NCBI RefSeq assembly: GCF_007858975.2
Contig: NZ_CP042220.2
Coordinates: 1,674,001 to 1,738,000, forward strand
Reading direction: 5' to 3'
Source: Dickeya poaceiphila
Lineage (GTDB): Bacteria > Pseudomonadota > Gammaproteobacteria > Enterobacterales > Enterobacteriaceae
Length of the DNA: 64,000 nucleotides
The position numbers and the translations under genes were made by a program. The notes under the pieces are model-generated. The model saw only the letters and a list, made by a program, of their open reading frames with translations, had not been told where the DNA came from and ran no database searches. Shown here in pieces: positions 1 through 8,427 of this stretch (position 1 is the stretch's first letter; each line of letters opens with the position of its first letter).

Positions 1-423
1 CATGACATGCAGCATCTGCTTAGGGAAGTGGATAAGATGCTGCAAGGGAATGCAGATGATTGTCCGCTGATTTGCGGCGTCGGACTAGGGGGCTTCTGGG
101 CTGAACGCATCGGTTTTCTGTGCGATATCCGTCAGGTGGTGTTCAACCCCAATCTGTTCCCGCAAGAGAATATGGCAGGCAAAATTGATCGCCCGGAAGA
201 ATACGTCGATATCGCCACCAAATGTGTGGAGAATTTTCGAGAGAAAAACCGCGACCGTTGTATGGTCGTGTTGTCGCGGCATGACGATATGCTGGATAAC
301 CAGCGCAGCGCCCGCCTGCTGGGCGAGTATTACGAAATCATCTGGAACGAGACAGAAGGCCATAAGTTCCGTGATATCTCTTCACACCTGCAACGTATCA
401 AAGCCTTTAAATCATTAGGCTGA
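1..423 (+). CDS. ycfP: YcfP-family predicted esterase, 5' end missing
   Basis: The reading frame is already open at base 1 (His-Asp-Met...), so the first 40 or so residues lie outside the window. The visible 140 residues match the body of E. coli YcfP (180 aa) almost word for word, including the nucleophile-elbow-like segment [15 protein letters not shown] and the C-terminal [12 protein letters not shown]. YcfP belongs to the UPF0227 alpha/beta-hydrolase group. Its substrate is unknown and no function beyond a predicted esterase fold is claimed. As in E. coli it lies directly upstream of ndh on the same strand, with 289 bp and a hairpin between them, so the two are probably separate transcripts. 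Confidence 0.93.
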   Translation, partial: HDMQHLLREVDKMLQGNADDCPLICGVGLGGFWAERIGFLCDIRQVVFNPNLFPQENMAGKIDRPEEYVDIATKCVENFREKNRDRCMVVLSRHDDMLDNQRSARLLGEYYEIIWNETEGHKFRDISSHLQRIKAFKSLG

Positions 424-456
424 TTTTCCCACCGGTTGTTTTTCATGGTTGTCAGG

Positions 457-474
457 CCCGCGCCATGCGGGTTT
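457..474 (+). terminator. Short GC hairpin after ycfP
   Basis: CCCGC (457-461) pairs with GCGGG (467-471) and is followed by TTT. The stem is short and the T-run weak, so it is only a possible terminator for ycfP. Confidence 0.4.
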
Positions 475-561
475 GACAGCGCATCCTTTTTTTAAATTCA
501 CTCTAATTCGTTGTCTTAACCTGTCTAATTTTGCATGTTGGCGATATGTAACTAAAATAAA

Positions 562-575
562 TTGATATAAATCAA
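562..575. promoter_or_regulatory. FNR box upstream of ndh
   Basis: TTGATATAAATCAA is a perfect match to the FNR consensus TTGATnnnnATCAA. A plausible promoter lies just downstream: -35-like ATGACC at 583-588 and -10-like TATTCT at 605-610. That places the box near -48. In E. coli, ndh is repressed by FNR from a site near -50, so anaerobic repression of this ndh is likely by the same arrangement. The promoter elements are my estimate; the FNR match is seen directly. Confidence 0.85.
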
Positions 576-712
576 TTTTGGTATGACCAAATGACCTTGC
601 ATGGTATTCTCATAGCGGATATCCCATTTTATTTTCATAACCATATGTAATTTAAGGATATTGTTTTTTACTATTTATTAACTATTGGTTCACAAATTTT
701 CAGGGGGTCATT

Positions 713-2020
713 TTGACATCATTGCCAATCAAGAAAATCGTGATTGTCGGCGGTGGCGCCGGAGGGCTGGAATTAGCAACCAGCCTGGGTCGCAAGCTGG
801 GGCGTAAAAATAAAGCGGAAATCACATTGGTGGATCGCAATCACAGCCACCTGTGGAAACCACTGCTGCACGAAGTCGCAACCGGCTCGCTGGATGATGA
901 TATGGATGCGCTGAGCTACCTGGCGCACGCCCGCAATCATCATTTCAATTTCCAACTGGGTATGCTGACCAATATTGACCGTGAACAGCGTTCTATCCAA
1001 CTGGCTGAAATCCGTAATGAACAGGGGGAACTGCTGGTGGCGGCCCGTTCATTGCCGTACGACATCCTCGTCGTTGCGTTGGGCAGTACCTCCAATGACT
1101 TCGGCACGCCGGGTGTCAAAGATCACTGTATTTTTCTGGATAACCCGAAACAGGCGCGCCGTTTTCATAATGAAATGCTCAACCTGTTCCTTAAATTCTC
1201 TGCCTCTCAGGGCGAAAACGAGAAGGTTAATATTGCGATTGTCGGGGGCGGCGCTACCGGGGTGGAATTGTCCGCTGAGCTACACAATGCAGTAAAACAA
1301 CTACACAGTTACGGGTTTGACAGCCTCAGTAATCAGGCACTGAACGTGACGCTGGTGGAAGCGGGCGAGCGTATTCTGCCTGCATTGCCACCGCGTATTT
1401 CTGCGGCGGCGCATCATGAACTGACCCAACTCGGTGTTCGCGTTCTGACCAAAACCATGGTGACCAGCGCTGAGCAGGGAGGGCTGAATACCAAGGATGG
1501 CGAATTTATTGACGCCGACCTGATGGTGTGGGCAGCGGGCATCAAAGCAGCCGACGCCATGAAGGACATCGCTGGTCTGGAAACCAACCGGATTAACCAA
1601 CTGATGGTGGAGCCAACGTTACAGACTACGCGCGATCCGGCCATTTTCGCCATTGGCGATTGTGCCTCTTGCCCTCAGCCGGGCGGCGGTTTTGTGCCTC
1701 CGCGCGCGCAGGCTGCGCATCAGATGGCATCGCGTTGTTACAGCAACATTCTGGCGTTGATGAATAATCAGCCGCTGAAACCCTATGTCTACAAAGACCA
1801 CGGTTCGCTGGTGTCATTGTCCAAATTCAGTACCGTTGGCAGCCTGATGGGCAACCTGATGCGCGGCTCGGTGATGGTGGAGGGACGGATTGCCCGCTTC
1901 GTTTACATTTCGCTATATCGTATGCATCAGATTGCACTGCATGGCTATCTCAAAACCGGCCTGATGATGCTGGTCGGCAGCATCAATCGAGTCATTCGTC
2001 CTCGTCTCAAACTGCACTAA
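713..2020 (+). CDS. ndh: Type II NADH:quinone oxidoreductase (NDH-2)
   Basis: Non-proton-pumping respiratory NADH dehydrogenase. It is a peripheral membrane flavoprotein that passes electrons from NADH to quinones. The 435-residue product matches E. coli Ndh (434 aa) throughout. An N-terminal FAD dinucleotide fold has [10 protein letters not shown] at about residues 10-19. A second nucleotide fold for NADH has [14 protein letters not shown] at about 177-190. An FAD-contacting GDCASCP lies near residue 316. The C-terminal helices end in [12 protein letters not shown]. The start is TTG at 713, chosen because AGGGGG at 702-707 is well placed and the N terminus then aligns with E. coli. The FNR box at 562-575 points to repression without oxygen. 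A hairpin follows the stop. Confidence 0.97.
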   Translation: MTSLPIKKIVIVGGGAGGLELATSLGRKLGRKNKAEITLVDRNHSHLWKPLLHEVATGSLDDDMDALSYLAHARNHHFNFQLGMLTNIDREQRSIQLAEIRNEQGELLVAARSLPYDILVVALGSTSNDFGTPGVKDHCIFLDNPKQARRFHNEMLNLFLKFSASQGENEKVNIAIVGGGATGVELSAELHNAVKQLHSYGFDSLSNQALNVTLVEAGERILPALPPRISAAAHHELTQLGVRVLTKTMVTSAEQGGLNTKDGEFIDADLMVWAAGIKAADAMKDIAGLETNRINQLMVEPTLQTTRDPAIFAIGDCASCPQPGGGFVPPRAQAAHQMASRCYSNILALMNNQPLKPYVYKDHGSLVSLSKFSTVGSLMGNLMRGSVMVEGRIARFVYISLYRMHQIALHGYLKTGLMMLVGSINRVIRPRLKLH

Positions 2021-2049
2021 AATCGGATTTTTTCTGGTCCTGCGTCTTT

Positions 2050-2078
2050 GGTTGCCTGCCGTCTGGCGGGCAACCTTT
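2050..2078 (+). terminator. Rho-independent terminator of ndh
   Basis: GGTTGCCTGCC (2050-2060) pairs with GGCGGGCAACC (2065-2075) around a GTCT loop, with one G-T pair, then TTT. The strong stem lies 30 bp after the ndh stop. Confidence 0.7.
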
Positions 2079-2141
2079 CATTCCTGATGCTGCTATTGCC
2101 TGGACATACAATTTCCATCAATAACATTTTCCATTCATAAC

Positions 2142-2186
2142 AATTACCAGCCATAACAATGACTGGTCATGGTAATTACCAGTCAT
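2142..2186. repeat. Repeats in the ndh-ycfJ spacer
   Basis: AATTACCAGYCAT occurs at 2142-2154 and 2174-2186. ATGACTGGT at 2159-2167 is the exact inverse of ACCAGTCAT at 2178-2186, with a 10-base centre. The surrounding stretch 2021-2424 is AT-rich and has no gene. Its function is unknown; a regulator-binding region for ycfJ is one possibility. Confidence 0.55.
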
Positions 2187-2424
2187 GATAATTATTTTTC
2201 ATGGTAAGTGACTATCATGTAAATCGCCTGATATTTTTACATATCTAAGAATAAAATGTTTACATAAAGGAAACTAAAGGTAAGAAAAATCTCAAATGTA
2301 ACATTTATGTTATCTGTATAACCTTTTTGAGGTAGTAATCCGATTGAGAGCGCCGGGGGGATTAGGCAAACTTTAACTCACACAGACGGCGCAGCGCGTA
2401 CGCCGTGTCCCGAAAGGCCGAAAA

Positions 2425-2529
2425 ATGAGGGCTTCGGGTAAGCTATCAGCCCATCAGGAGCAATTTAAGGCTTCGATGCTGGGCGCGATGGAAGATGCGT
2501 GGTTATCTATATCAGGAGGTTTCCTGTGA
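2425..2529 (+). CDS. Possible 34-residue leader ORF coupled to ycfJ
   Basis: ATG at 2425 opens 34 codons ending in TGA at 2527-2529. That TGA overlaps the GTG start of ycfJ (2526-2528) in the arrangement GTGA, typical of translational coupling. AAAGG at 2413-2417 lies 7 nt before the ATG. The predicted peptide begins MRASGKLSAHQEQF and has no membrane segment or motif that I recognise. The same DNA can form several short stems (see findings), so it may be leader RNA rather than a coding gene. Conservation of codon use in relatives would decide. Confidence 0.4.
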   Translation: MRASGKLSAHQEQFKASMLGAMEDAWLSISGGFL

Positions 2530-3065
2530 ACAAGTCAATGTTAGCAGGTATGAGTATCGGTATAGCCGCAGCTCTGGGCGTGGCAGCCGTCGCCAGTCTG
2601 GATGTTTTTGCGTCCAGACCACAGTTTGCACAGGTGCTGACGGCAACCCCCATCAAAGAAACCGTAAAAACACCGCGTCAGGAATGCCGCAATATCGTTG
2701 TGACACGTCGTCAGCCCGTGCAAGATGAAAACCGTATTGCCGGGTCGCTGTTGGGCATGGTCGCTGGCGGTGTACTGGGGCACCAGTTTGGTGGTGGCCG
2801 AGGCCGTGACGTAGCAACAGTGGCTGGTGCGCTGGCCGGTGGCTATGCGGGCAATCAGGTGCAGGGGAAAATGCAAGACAGTGATGTCGCGGCGTCCACA
2901 CAGCAGCGTTGCCAGACGGTGTATGACAAGACGCAGAGAGTGCTGGGCTATGATGTCACGTATAAAATCGGCAATCAGGAAGGCAAAATCCGGATGGATC
3001 GTGACCCAGGCACGCGCATCCCGCTTGATCGTAATGGTCAACTGATTATTAATCAGTCCAGTTGA
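2526..3065 (+). CDS. ycfJ: YcfJ, glycine-zipper outer-membrane-associated protein
   Basis: The 179-residue protein matches E. coli YcfJ (179 aa). It has an N-terminal hydrophobic segment (about 5-27), a conserved TPIKETVKTPRQECRN stretch, and a glycine-zipper region GSLLGMVAGGVLGHQFGGG...AGALAGGYAGNQVQG (about 73-112). The C-terminal region contains KIRMDRDPGT. Glycine-zipper proteins of this class (SlyB/Rcs-type 2TM) insert in or near the outer membrane; no enzymatic role is known. The start is GTG at 2526, supported by AGGAGGT at 2514-2520 and by alignment with MNKSMLAG in E. coli. It may be translationally coupled to the small upstream ORF. A hairpin separates it from the convergent regulator gene. 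Confidence 0.93.
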   Translation: MNKSMLAGMSIGIAAALGVAAVASLDVFASRPQFAQVLTATPIKETVKTPRQECRNIVVTRRQPVQDENRIAGSLLGMVAGGVLGHQFGGGRGRDVATVAGALAGGYAGNQVQGKMQDSDVAASTQQRCQTVYDKTQRVLGYDVTYKIGNQEGKIRMDRDPGTRIPLDRNGQLIINQSS

Positions 3066-3078
3066 TGCGTGGAGTCGT

Positions 3079-3114
3079 CAGGCCCGCAAAGTCATACTGC
3101 TGACTGCGGGCCTG
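3079..3114. terminator. Hairpin between convergent ycfJ and lacI-type gene
   Basis: CAGGCCCGC (3079-3087) pairs perfectly with GCGGGCCTG (3106-3114). An inner stem AGTCA/TGACT sits above a two-base AA bulge. No long T-run follows, but the position between two converging genes suits a bidirectional terminator. Confidence 0.6.
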
Positions 3115-3136
3115 ATGTTGATGCTTTCAGCCTGAC

Positions 3137-4210
3137 TCAGGCATCATATAAATCGGTATCCTGTACCAGCGAATGGCGTTGGCTGGGTCGGATACGTTTT
3201 ACGGAATCTCTTAGCGCCAGCGTGCCATTCAGCAGAATATTGCCGATCCCTCTCCCCGGTTGCATCAACTGCAGTTGTAATAATCTGACGGCTTCTCGCC
3301 CCAGCTCTTCTCGTGGGATCAGCACTGAGGTCAGCGGAATATCGTGTACCGCCGCCAGATTGGCACCATCCATACTCATCACTGAGATATCCTGCGGTAC
3401 GCGCAGTTTTGCTTTATGCAGCGCATTGACGGCACCGACAGCCATAAAGTCACCGCCCGCCAGTATGGCGGTTGGGTACTGCTCGTGTGGGCAGGTAGCC
3501 AGAAAATCGGTGACCGCCTGTTCCGTTTCCGCACTACCAAAGCCGCGGGGCGTCAACAAGTGAAACTCATCGATAAAGGGCAGATTGTGCTGTTGATAAG
3601 CATCGCGGATTCCCGCCAGTCGCCACTCCATGGTGTAGCGGCGCAGGCACAATAGCGTCAGGATATGGCGATGTCCCTGTTCAATCAGATAGTTGGCGGC
3701 AAATTCACCGATGAGTTGGTGCGCAGGCGATACGCCAGATAATTTCATTTTGTGGTCGAGACAGTTGACTAACACGCAGGGTTTGTTCAATTCAGCCGCC
3801 AGTGCGTGGATGTACGGGTCATCAATGCCGAGCAAAATGGCGCCTTCGGTTTCCGGCGATGACATTTTCTCCAGAAACAGTGACGCATCGCTGTCATTTT
3901 CCGCCAGTCCGCAGTAACGCAGGCGGACATCGTGTGAGTCCAGTGAATCGAGAATTCCCTGAAGCACCTTGTGATAAAAAATGTCTGCCCGGCTATTAAA
4001 CGCGCGCTCCGGCGCGAACACCGTCAGGCTATTGAGTAATAAACGGCCAGTCGCCAGATGATCCATCACGCCGCATTGCCTTGCCGCCGTCAGAATGCGC
4101 ATCCGTGCCGCGTCACTGGTATTGGATTTGCCTGCCAGTACCCGCGAAACGGTACTGACGGAAAAACCGGTTTGCAGGGCGATATCGCGGATCCTGAGGT
4201 TTTTTTTCAT
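3137..4210 (-). CDS. LacI/GalR-family transcriptional regulator
   Basis: The predicted 357-residue regulator has a LacI-type helix-turn-helix at residues 5-25 (IRDIALQTGFSVSTVSRVLAG) with the usual hinge helix after it. A periplasmic-binding-protein-like sensor domain follows (about 60-340), with typical segments ILAGGDFMAVGAVNAL and ISVMSMDGANLAAVHDIPLTSV. The ATG at 4210 is preferred over an upstream in-frame start because the HTH then begins at residue 5, as in the family, and AGGAT precedes it. It is divergent from the transporter and glycosidase genes, so it probably controls them in response to the imported or hydrolysed sugar. The inducer is unknown. Family certain, target inferred. 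Confidence 0.9.
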   Translation of the reverse strand: MKKNLRIRDIALQTGFSVSTVSRVLAGKSNTSDAARMRILTAARQCGVMDHLATGRLLLNSLTVFAPERAFNSRADIFYHKVLQGILDSLDSHDVRLRYCGLAENDSDASLFLEKMSSPETEGAILLGIDDPYIHALAAELNKPCVLVNCLDHKMKLSGVSPAHQLIGEFAANYLIEQGHRHILTLLCLRRYTMEWRLAGIRDAYQQHNLPFIDEFHLLTPRGFGSAETEQAVTDFLATCPHEQYPTAILAGGDFMAVGAVNALHKAKLRVPQDISVMSMDGANLAAVHDIPLTSVLIPREELGREAVRLLQLQLMQPGRGIGNILLNGTLALRDSVKRIRPSQRHSLVQDTDLYDA

Positions 4211-4367
4211 TCTGTGATCCTGCTCAATTTGGGGGGTGAAAAAATTTTCATAACCCAAAAATGAAGAAAGTTAGCCATAACGATAAGCAAAAAAAGCAGG
4301 TTTTGACGCTATCATGAAAATAGTTGCAAAAAAGTGAGTATCTCCGGCTTTTTTATTTTTTTACGCT

Positions 4368-4383
4368 GAATCGGTCCTGATTC
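4368..4383. promoter_or_regulatory. Candidate operator of the LacI-type regulator
   Basis: GAATCGGTCCTGATTC is an inverted repeat (GAATC/GATTC, 6-base centre) in the 302-bp divergent spacer 4211-4512. A second, shorter one, GTTAgccaTAAC, lies at 4270-4281. LacI-family proteins bind palindromes of about this size, but neither has the usual central CG and neither is proven. Confidence 0.3.
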
Positions 4384-4512
4384 TTCTGGCGGCATACGCT
4401 GGGAGAAATTGGGTTTTACAGGCATAAAATTTTATAAAAATCTGAATATTAGAACATCAGGATGGTGCGTACTGAAAGGTATGCCACTGTATTCTGCCGT
4501 AAGGAGATCACC

Positions 4513-5811
4513 ATGAGTCTCGACGTTAATTCCTCACCTGTCATCAATGAAAAAAGAAAATTTAAACAATTGCGCTGGTGGGTACTGGCGTTATTTCTGT
4601 TTGGCGTCACCGTTAATTACATTACCCGCAACTCGCTGGGTATTTTGGCACCTGAATTAAAAACGGTGTTGAATATTACCACCGAGCAATACTCCTGGAT
4701 TGTCGGGGCGTTCCAATTGGCCTATACGATATTTCAGCCGCTGTGCGGATGGTTAATTGACGTTATTGGGTTAAAGCTGGGATTTATGATTTGCGCAGTA
4801 ATCTGGGCGCTGATGTGTTTGTTACATGCTGGAGCCGGCAGTTGGGTTCAGCTTGCCGTTTTGCGCTTCATGATGGGGGGCGCTGAAGCCGCCGCCACGC
4901 CGGCTAACGCCAAAACGCTTGGCGAGTGGTTTCCTCGTCAGGAGCGGCCTATTGCTGCGGGTTGGGCAGGCGTTGGATTTTCCATCGGTGCGATGCTGGC
5001 CCCGCCTATCATTGTGGCGGCGCACTCCCTGCTCGGCTGGCAAGGGGCATTCATTTTTGCCGGGGTACTGGCAATGTTATGGGTTGTACTGTGGTGGCTG
5101 TTTTACCATAACCCGGAAAATCACCCGCACCTGAGTAAGGCAGAACTGGCGTTTATTCGTCAGGACAATGAGCCGGCTCCGGTGAAACAACCGTTTTTTA
5201 AGGCCATGAAAACGGTGATGAAAGACCGTCGTTTCTACGGCATTGCGATTCCGGCATTTATGGCGGAACCGGCTTGGGCCGTGCTGAGCTTCTGGGTGCC
5301 GCTGTATCTGGCCAAAGAGCGTGGCATGGATTTGAAACAAATCGCCATGTTTGCCTGGCTTCCTTTTCTTGCCGCTGACTTCGGCAGTATCGCCAGCGGT
5401 TACCTGACCCGGCTTTACGCCCGGCTGTTTGGTTGTTCACGTATCAATTCGGTGGTAGGCAGTTCGGTGACCGGTGCGTTTTTGATGCTGTCGCTGGCGT
5501 TGGTCAGCATCACTCAGAACCCGTATCTGGCGATTATCCTGATTTCTATTGGCGGATTCGGTCATCAAATTATTTCCTGTATGTTGAGCGCCGTGGTGGT
5601 GGATTCGTTTGATAAAGGCCAGATGGCGACGGTCAACGGGATGCGTGGAGCCAGTGCGTGGATCGCCAGCTTCCTGTTCTCGTTGGTGATTGGTGTTACC
5701 GCTGACAAGGTGGGGTTCAACCCGCTGTTTGTGGCGATGGGCTTTTTTGATTTATTTGGTGCGCTGTTCCTGATTGCGTTCATCGCGGAACGTCGTCAGC
5801 GTGCACACTGA
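4513..5811 (+). CDS. MFS transporter, ExuT-like anion:cation symporter family
   Basis: The 432-residue, twelve-helix inner-membrane transporter resembles E. coli ExuT (hexuronate uptake) and other members of the anion:cation symporter (ACS) family. TM1 carries NYITRN with Arg39. In ACS structures such as DgoT and in sialin, the equivalent arginine contacts the substrate carboxylate. TM2-3 reads GAFQLAYTIFQPLCGWLIDVIG, and RFMMGGAEAAATPANAKTLGEWFP is the family's conserved loop-helix region. AAGGAG at 4501-4506 fixes the ATG at 4513. The GH31 gene follows 28 bp later on the same strand, almost certainly in one operon. An anionic sugar or glycoside is the likely cargo by family, but the exact substrate cannot be read from the sequence. 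Confidence 0.9.
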   Translation: MSLDVNSSPVINEKRKFKQLRWWVLALFLFGVTVNYITRNSLGILAPELKTVLNITTEQYSWIVGAFQLAYTIFQPLCGWLIDVIGLKLGFMICAVIWALMCLLHAGAGSWVQLAVLRFMMGGAEAAATPANAKTLGEWFPRQERPIAAGWAGVGFSIGAMLAPPIIVAAHSLLGWQGAFIFAGVLAMLWVVLWWLFYHNPENHPHLSKAELAFIRQDNEPAPVKQPFFKAMKTVMKDRRFYGIAIPAFMAEPAWAVLSFWVPLYLAKERGMDLKQIAMFAWLPFLAADFGSIASGYLTRLYARLFGCSRINSVVGSSVTGAFLMLSLALVSITQNPYLAIILISIGGFGHQIISCMLSAVVVDSFDKGQMATVNGMRGASAWIASFLFSLVIGVTADKVGFNPLFVAMGFFDLFGALFLIAFIAERRQRAH

Positions 5812-5839
5812 CAGAATTTCTGAATAGACGAGTGATGTT

Positions 5840-8239
5840 ATGAAGACATTGAAACAATGGGTATTGCACCATCAGGCCGAGGACCGGGTTGAACTGCTGG
5901 TGGATGGCAAGCATCGCTTTATGTTGTACGTACTGGCACCGGGATTGATGCGGGTGCTGATTAAACAACATAACCAACTGCGGCTAAACCGTACCTGGAG
6001 CATTGCGCCGCAGCAGGATGTGGATGTGCCATGGCAAGGCCGTGAGCGGGAGAGCAGTGACGGTTTCGCGTTGCCGGGGTATACGTTGGGCTGGCAAGGC
6101 GATGCCTTGCAGATAAGCACCGCACAGTTACGGGTCACCGTTCACCAGCCGCTGTGGCTGTCATGGGAATACTGCGATGCGCACGGACAGTGGCAACCGC
6201 TGGCGTCTGATCGGCCAACCGGCGCCTATCTGCTCAATAGCCACGGCGATGGTGTGGCGCATTACCAGCGTCGCACCCCGCAGGAGCGTTGCTACGGGCT
6301 GGGAGAAAAGGCGGGAGAGTTAAACCGCGCCGGTCGTCGTTTTGAATTCCGTAATCTGGATGCCATGGGCTATAACGCCCACAGCACCGACCCGCTGTAT
6401 AAGCACCTGCCGTTCACGATTGTTAGTCAGCCGGGCAGTGCTAATCAACCGGGCGCCAGTTATGGTGTGTTTTATGACAACCTCAGCTCCACCTGGCTGG
6501 ATTTGGGCAACGAACTGGATAATTACCACCTGGCTTACCGGCGCTATCAGGCCGAAGCCGGGGATTTGGATTACTATTTTCTGCTCGGTCCGGCGATTGT
6601 CGATGTGACCAAGGCATTTGTCCGGCTCACCGGCAAAACCTGCTTCGGCCCTAAATGGAGCCTCGGTTATAGCGGCTCTACCATGCATTACACCGACGCG
6701 CCGGATGCTCAGCGGCAGTTGCTCACTTTCATTGAGTTGTGCCGCCAGCATACGATTCCGTGCGATTCATTCCAGCTCTCGTCGGGCTATACCTCGATTG
6801 GCAACAAACGTTACGTGTTCAACTGGAACTACGAAAAAGTGCCGCAACCTGAGCAGATGACCCAGGCATTCCATGATGCGGGTTTGCATCTGGCGGCCAA
6901 TATCAAACCCTGCTTGTTACAGGATCATCCCCGTTATCAGGAAGTGGCAACCAAAGGGTTGTTTGTGCGCGATTCGGAATCGGATAACCCGGAGCGCTCC
7001 AGTTTCTGGGATGACGAAGGTTCTCATCTGGATTTCACCAACCCGGATACCGTCGCTTGGTGGCAGGAAAACGTTACCCGGCAACTACTGGAAAAAGGCA
7101 TCGACTCTACCTGGAACGATAACAACGAATTCGAGATTTGGGATGGCGAAGCGCGTTGTCACGGATTTGGTCAGCCGATTGCCATCAAGCATATCCGCCC
7201 GTTGATGCCGTTGTTGATGATGCGCGCCTCGATGGAAGCACAGCAGCGTTTTGCGCCTGAACTGCGCCCCTATCTGATTTCACGTTCCGGCAGCGCTGGG
7301 ATGCAGCGCTATGTGCAGACCTGGAGCGGCGACAACCGCACCAACTGGCAGACGTTGCGTTATAACACCCGAATGGGAGTCGGCATGAGTTTGTCGGGCC
7401 TGTATAACGTGGGCCATGACGTAGGCGGTTTCGCTGGCAACAAGCCTGATGCCGAATTGTTTGTGCGTTGGGTACAAAACGGTGTGATGCACCCGCGCTT
7501 TACCATCCACTCGTGGAATGACGACGCTACCGTCAACGAACCCTGGATGTACCCGGCGGTAACGCCGATTATCCGTGATGCCATTCAGCTGCGTTATCGG
7601 TTATTGCCGTATCTGTACACCTTGCTCTGGCAGGCCCATGCCGATGACGAGCCGATGTTGCGCCCGACCTTTTTAGATCACGAAAATGACCCGCGTACCT
7701 TCGAGGAAACGGATGACTTCATGTTCGGCAGGGACCTGTTGGTGGCGAGCGTCGTGGAAGCGGGGCAACGTCAGCGTGAGGTCTATCTGCCGGATAATGG
7801 CGACGGCTGGTATGATTTTTATCGCGGCGACTGGTTCAGCGGCGGTCAAACGGTGACGCTGGATGCGCCGCTGGAACGCTTGCCGCTGCTGGTTAGAGCC
7901 GGGGCGATGCTGCCGTTGTCGGCGCGTACCGATTTTGTCAGTTCAACGCGTGACGACCAGCGCACCTTGATGCTGTTCCCGCAGACAGGCAACGGCAGCC
8001 AGCAAGGGCTGTTGTTTGAGGATGACGGCGAAACGCATCGCTGGCGTGATGGACAGGCGTTGTGGCTACGTTGGGAAGTGTGTTGCAGCGCCGAACGTAT
8101 TGACGTCACCTTCCGCCCGGAAGGAACCTTTACTCCGGCGTGGCAGCAAGTAACCATACAGTTACCACCCAATGAGCGGCGAGCGCTCTATATTAACGGT
8201 GAACGCACCACGCAATACCTTTTGCCTGTCAGTCGCTAA
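5840..8239 (+). CDS. Glycoside hydrolase family 31 (alpha-glycosidase)
   Basis: The 799-residue cytoplasmic protein has no signal peptide. It shows the GH31 plan: an N-terminal beta-sandwich (about 1-240), a (beta/alpha)8 barrel (about 250-590) and C-terminal beta domains. The catalytic nucleophile is predicted as Asp427 in WNDNNEFE, and the acid/base as Asp498 in TWSGDNRTNW. Between them lies the conserved ISRSGSAGMQRY. The nucleophile motif differs from the textbook WNDMNEP of alpha-glucosidases, so alpha-glucosidase is not assured; alpha-xylosidase, alpha-galactosidase or a charged-sugar specificity are possible. It lies 28 bp behind the ExuT-like transporter and is divergent from the LacI-type regulator, suggesting intracellular cleavage of an imported glycoside. 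A long hairpin follows. Confidence 0.92.
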   Translation: MKTLKQWVLHHQAEDRVELLVDGKHRFMLYVLAPGLMRVLIKQHNQLRLNRTWSIAPQQDVDVPWQGRERESSDGFALPGYTLGWQGDALQISTAQLRVTVHQPLWLSWEYCDAHGQWQPLASDRPTGAYLLNSHGDGVAHYQRRTPQERCYGLGEKAGELNRAGRRFEFRNLDAMGYNAHSTDPLYKHLPFTIVSQPGSANQPGASYGVFYDNLSSTWLDLGNELDNYHLAYRRYQAEAGDLDYYFLLGPAIVDVTKAFVRLTGKTCFGPKWSLGYSGSTMHYTDAPDAQRQLLTFIELCRQHTIPCDSFQLSSGYTSIGNKRYVFNWNYEKVPQPEQMTQAFHDAGLHLAANIKPCLLQDHPRYQEVATKGLFVRDSESDNPERSSFWDDEGSHLDFTNPDTVAWWQENVTRQLLEKGIDSTWNDNNEFEIWDGEARCHGFGQPIAIKHIRPLMPLLMMRASMEAQQRFAPELRPYLISRSGSAGMQRYVQTWSGDNRTNWQTLRYNTRMGVGMSLSGLYNVGHDVGGFAGNKPDAELFVRWVQNGVMHPRFTIHSWNDDATVNEPWMYPAVTPIIRDAIQLRYRLLPYLYTLLWQAHADDEPMLRPTFLDHENDPRTFEETDDFMFGRDLLVASVVEAGQRQREVYLPDNGDGWYDFYRGDWFSGGQTVTLDAPLERLPLLVRAGAMLPLSARTDFVSSTRDDQRTLMLFPQTGNGSQQGLLFEDDGETHRWRDGQALWLRWEVCCSAERIDVTFRPEGTFTPAWQQVTIQLPPNERRALYINGERTTQYLLPVSR

Positions 8240-8247
8240 TCAGGCAG

Positions 8248-8290
8248 GCGGCGCATTTGTCGGCTATATCTCCATCGACAGGTGCGCCGC
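8248..8290. terminator. 15-bp hairpin after the GH31 gene
   Basis: Bases 8248-8262 pair with 8276-8290 over 15 positions, including two G-T pairs, around a 13-base loop. No T-run follows. It starts 9 bp after the stop and may stabilise the 3' end of the operon mRNA or terminate with Rho help. Confidence 0.55.
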
Positions 8291-8427
8291 TCCGTGACGG
8301 TTATCGCCTTATTTGCCAATTGAAGGCGACGTTACGTTTATCAATAAGTAGTGAAGAGGTATTATCGAAAGTACATTGCCAATGATGCCTGTTGGGATAG
8401 GCTTTTGTTCAGGCACCGGGAAGACAT

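Noticed and set aside
2340..2440. GEMM (c-di-GMP-I) riboswitch in the ycfJ leader, suggested by GGCAAAC near 2366
   Set aside because: The diagnostic GACGCAAAGCC segment and the paired helices of the class are absent.
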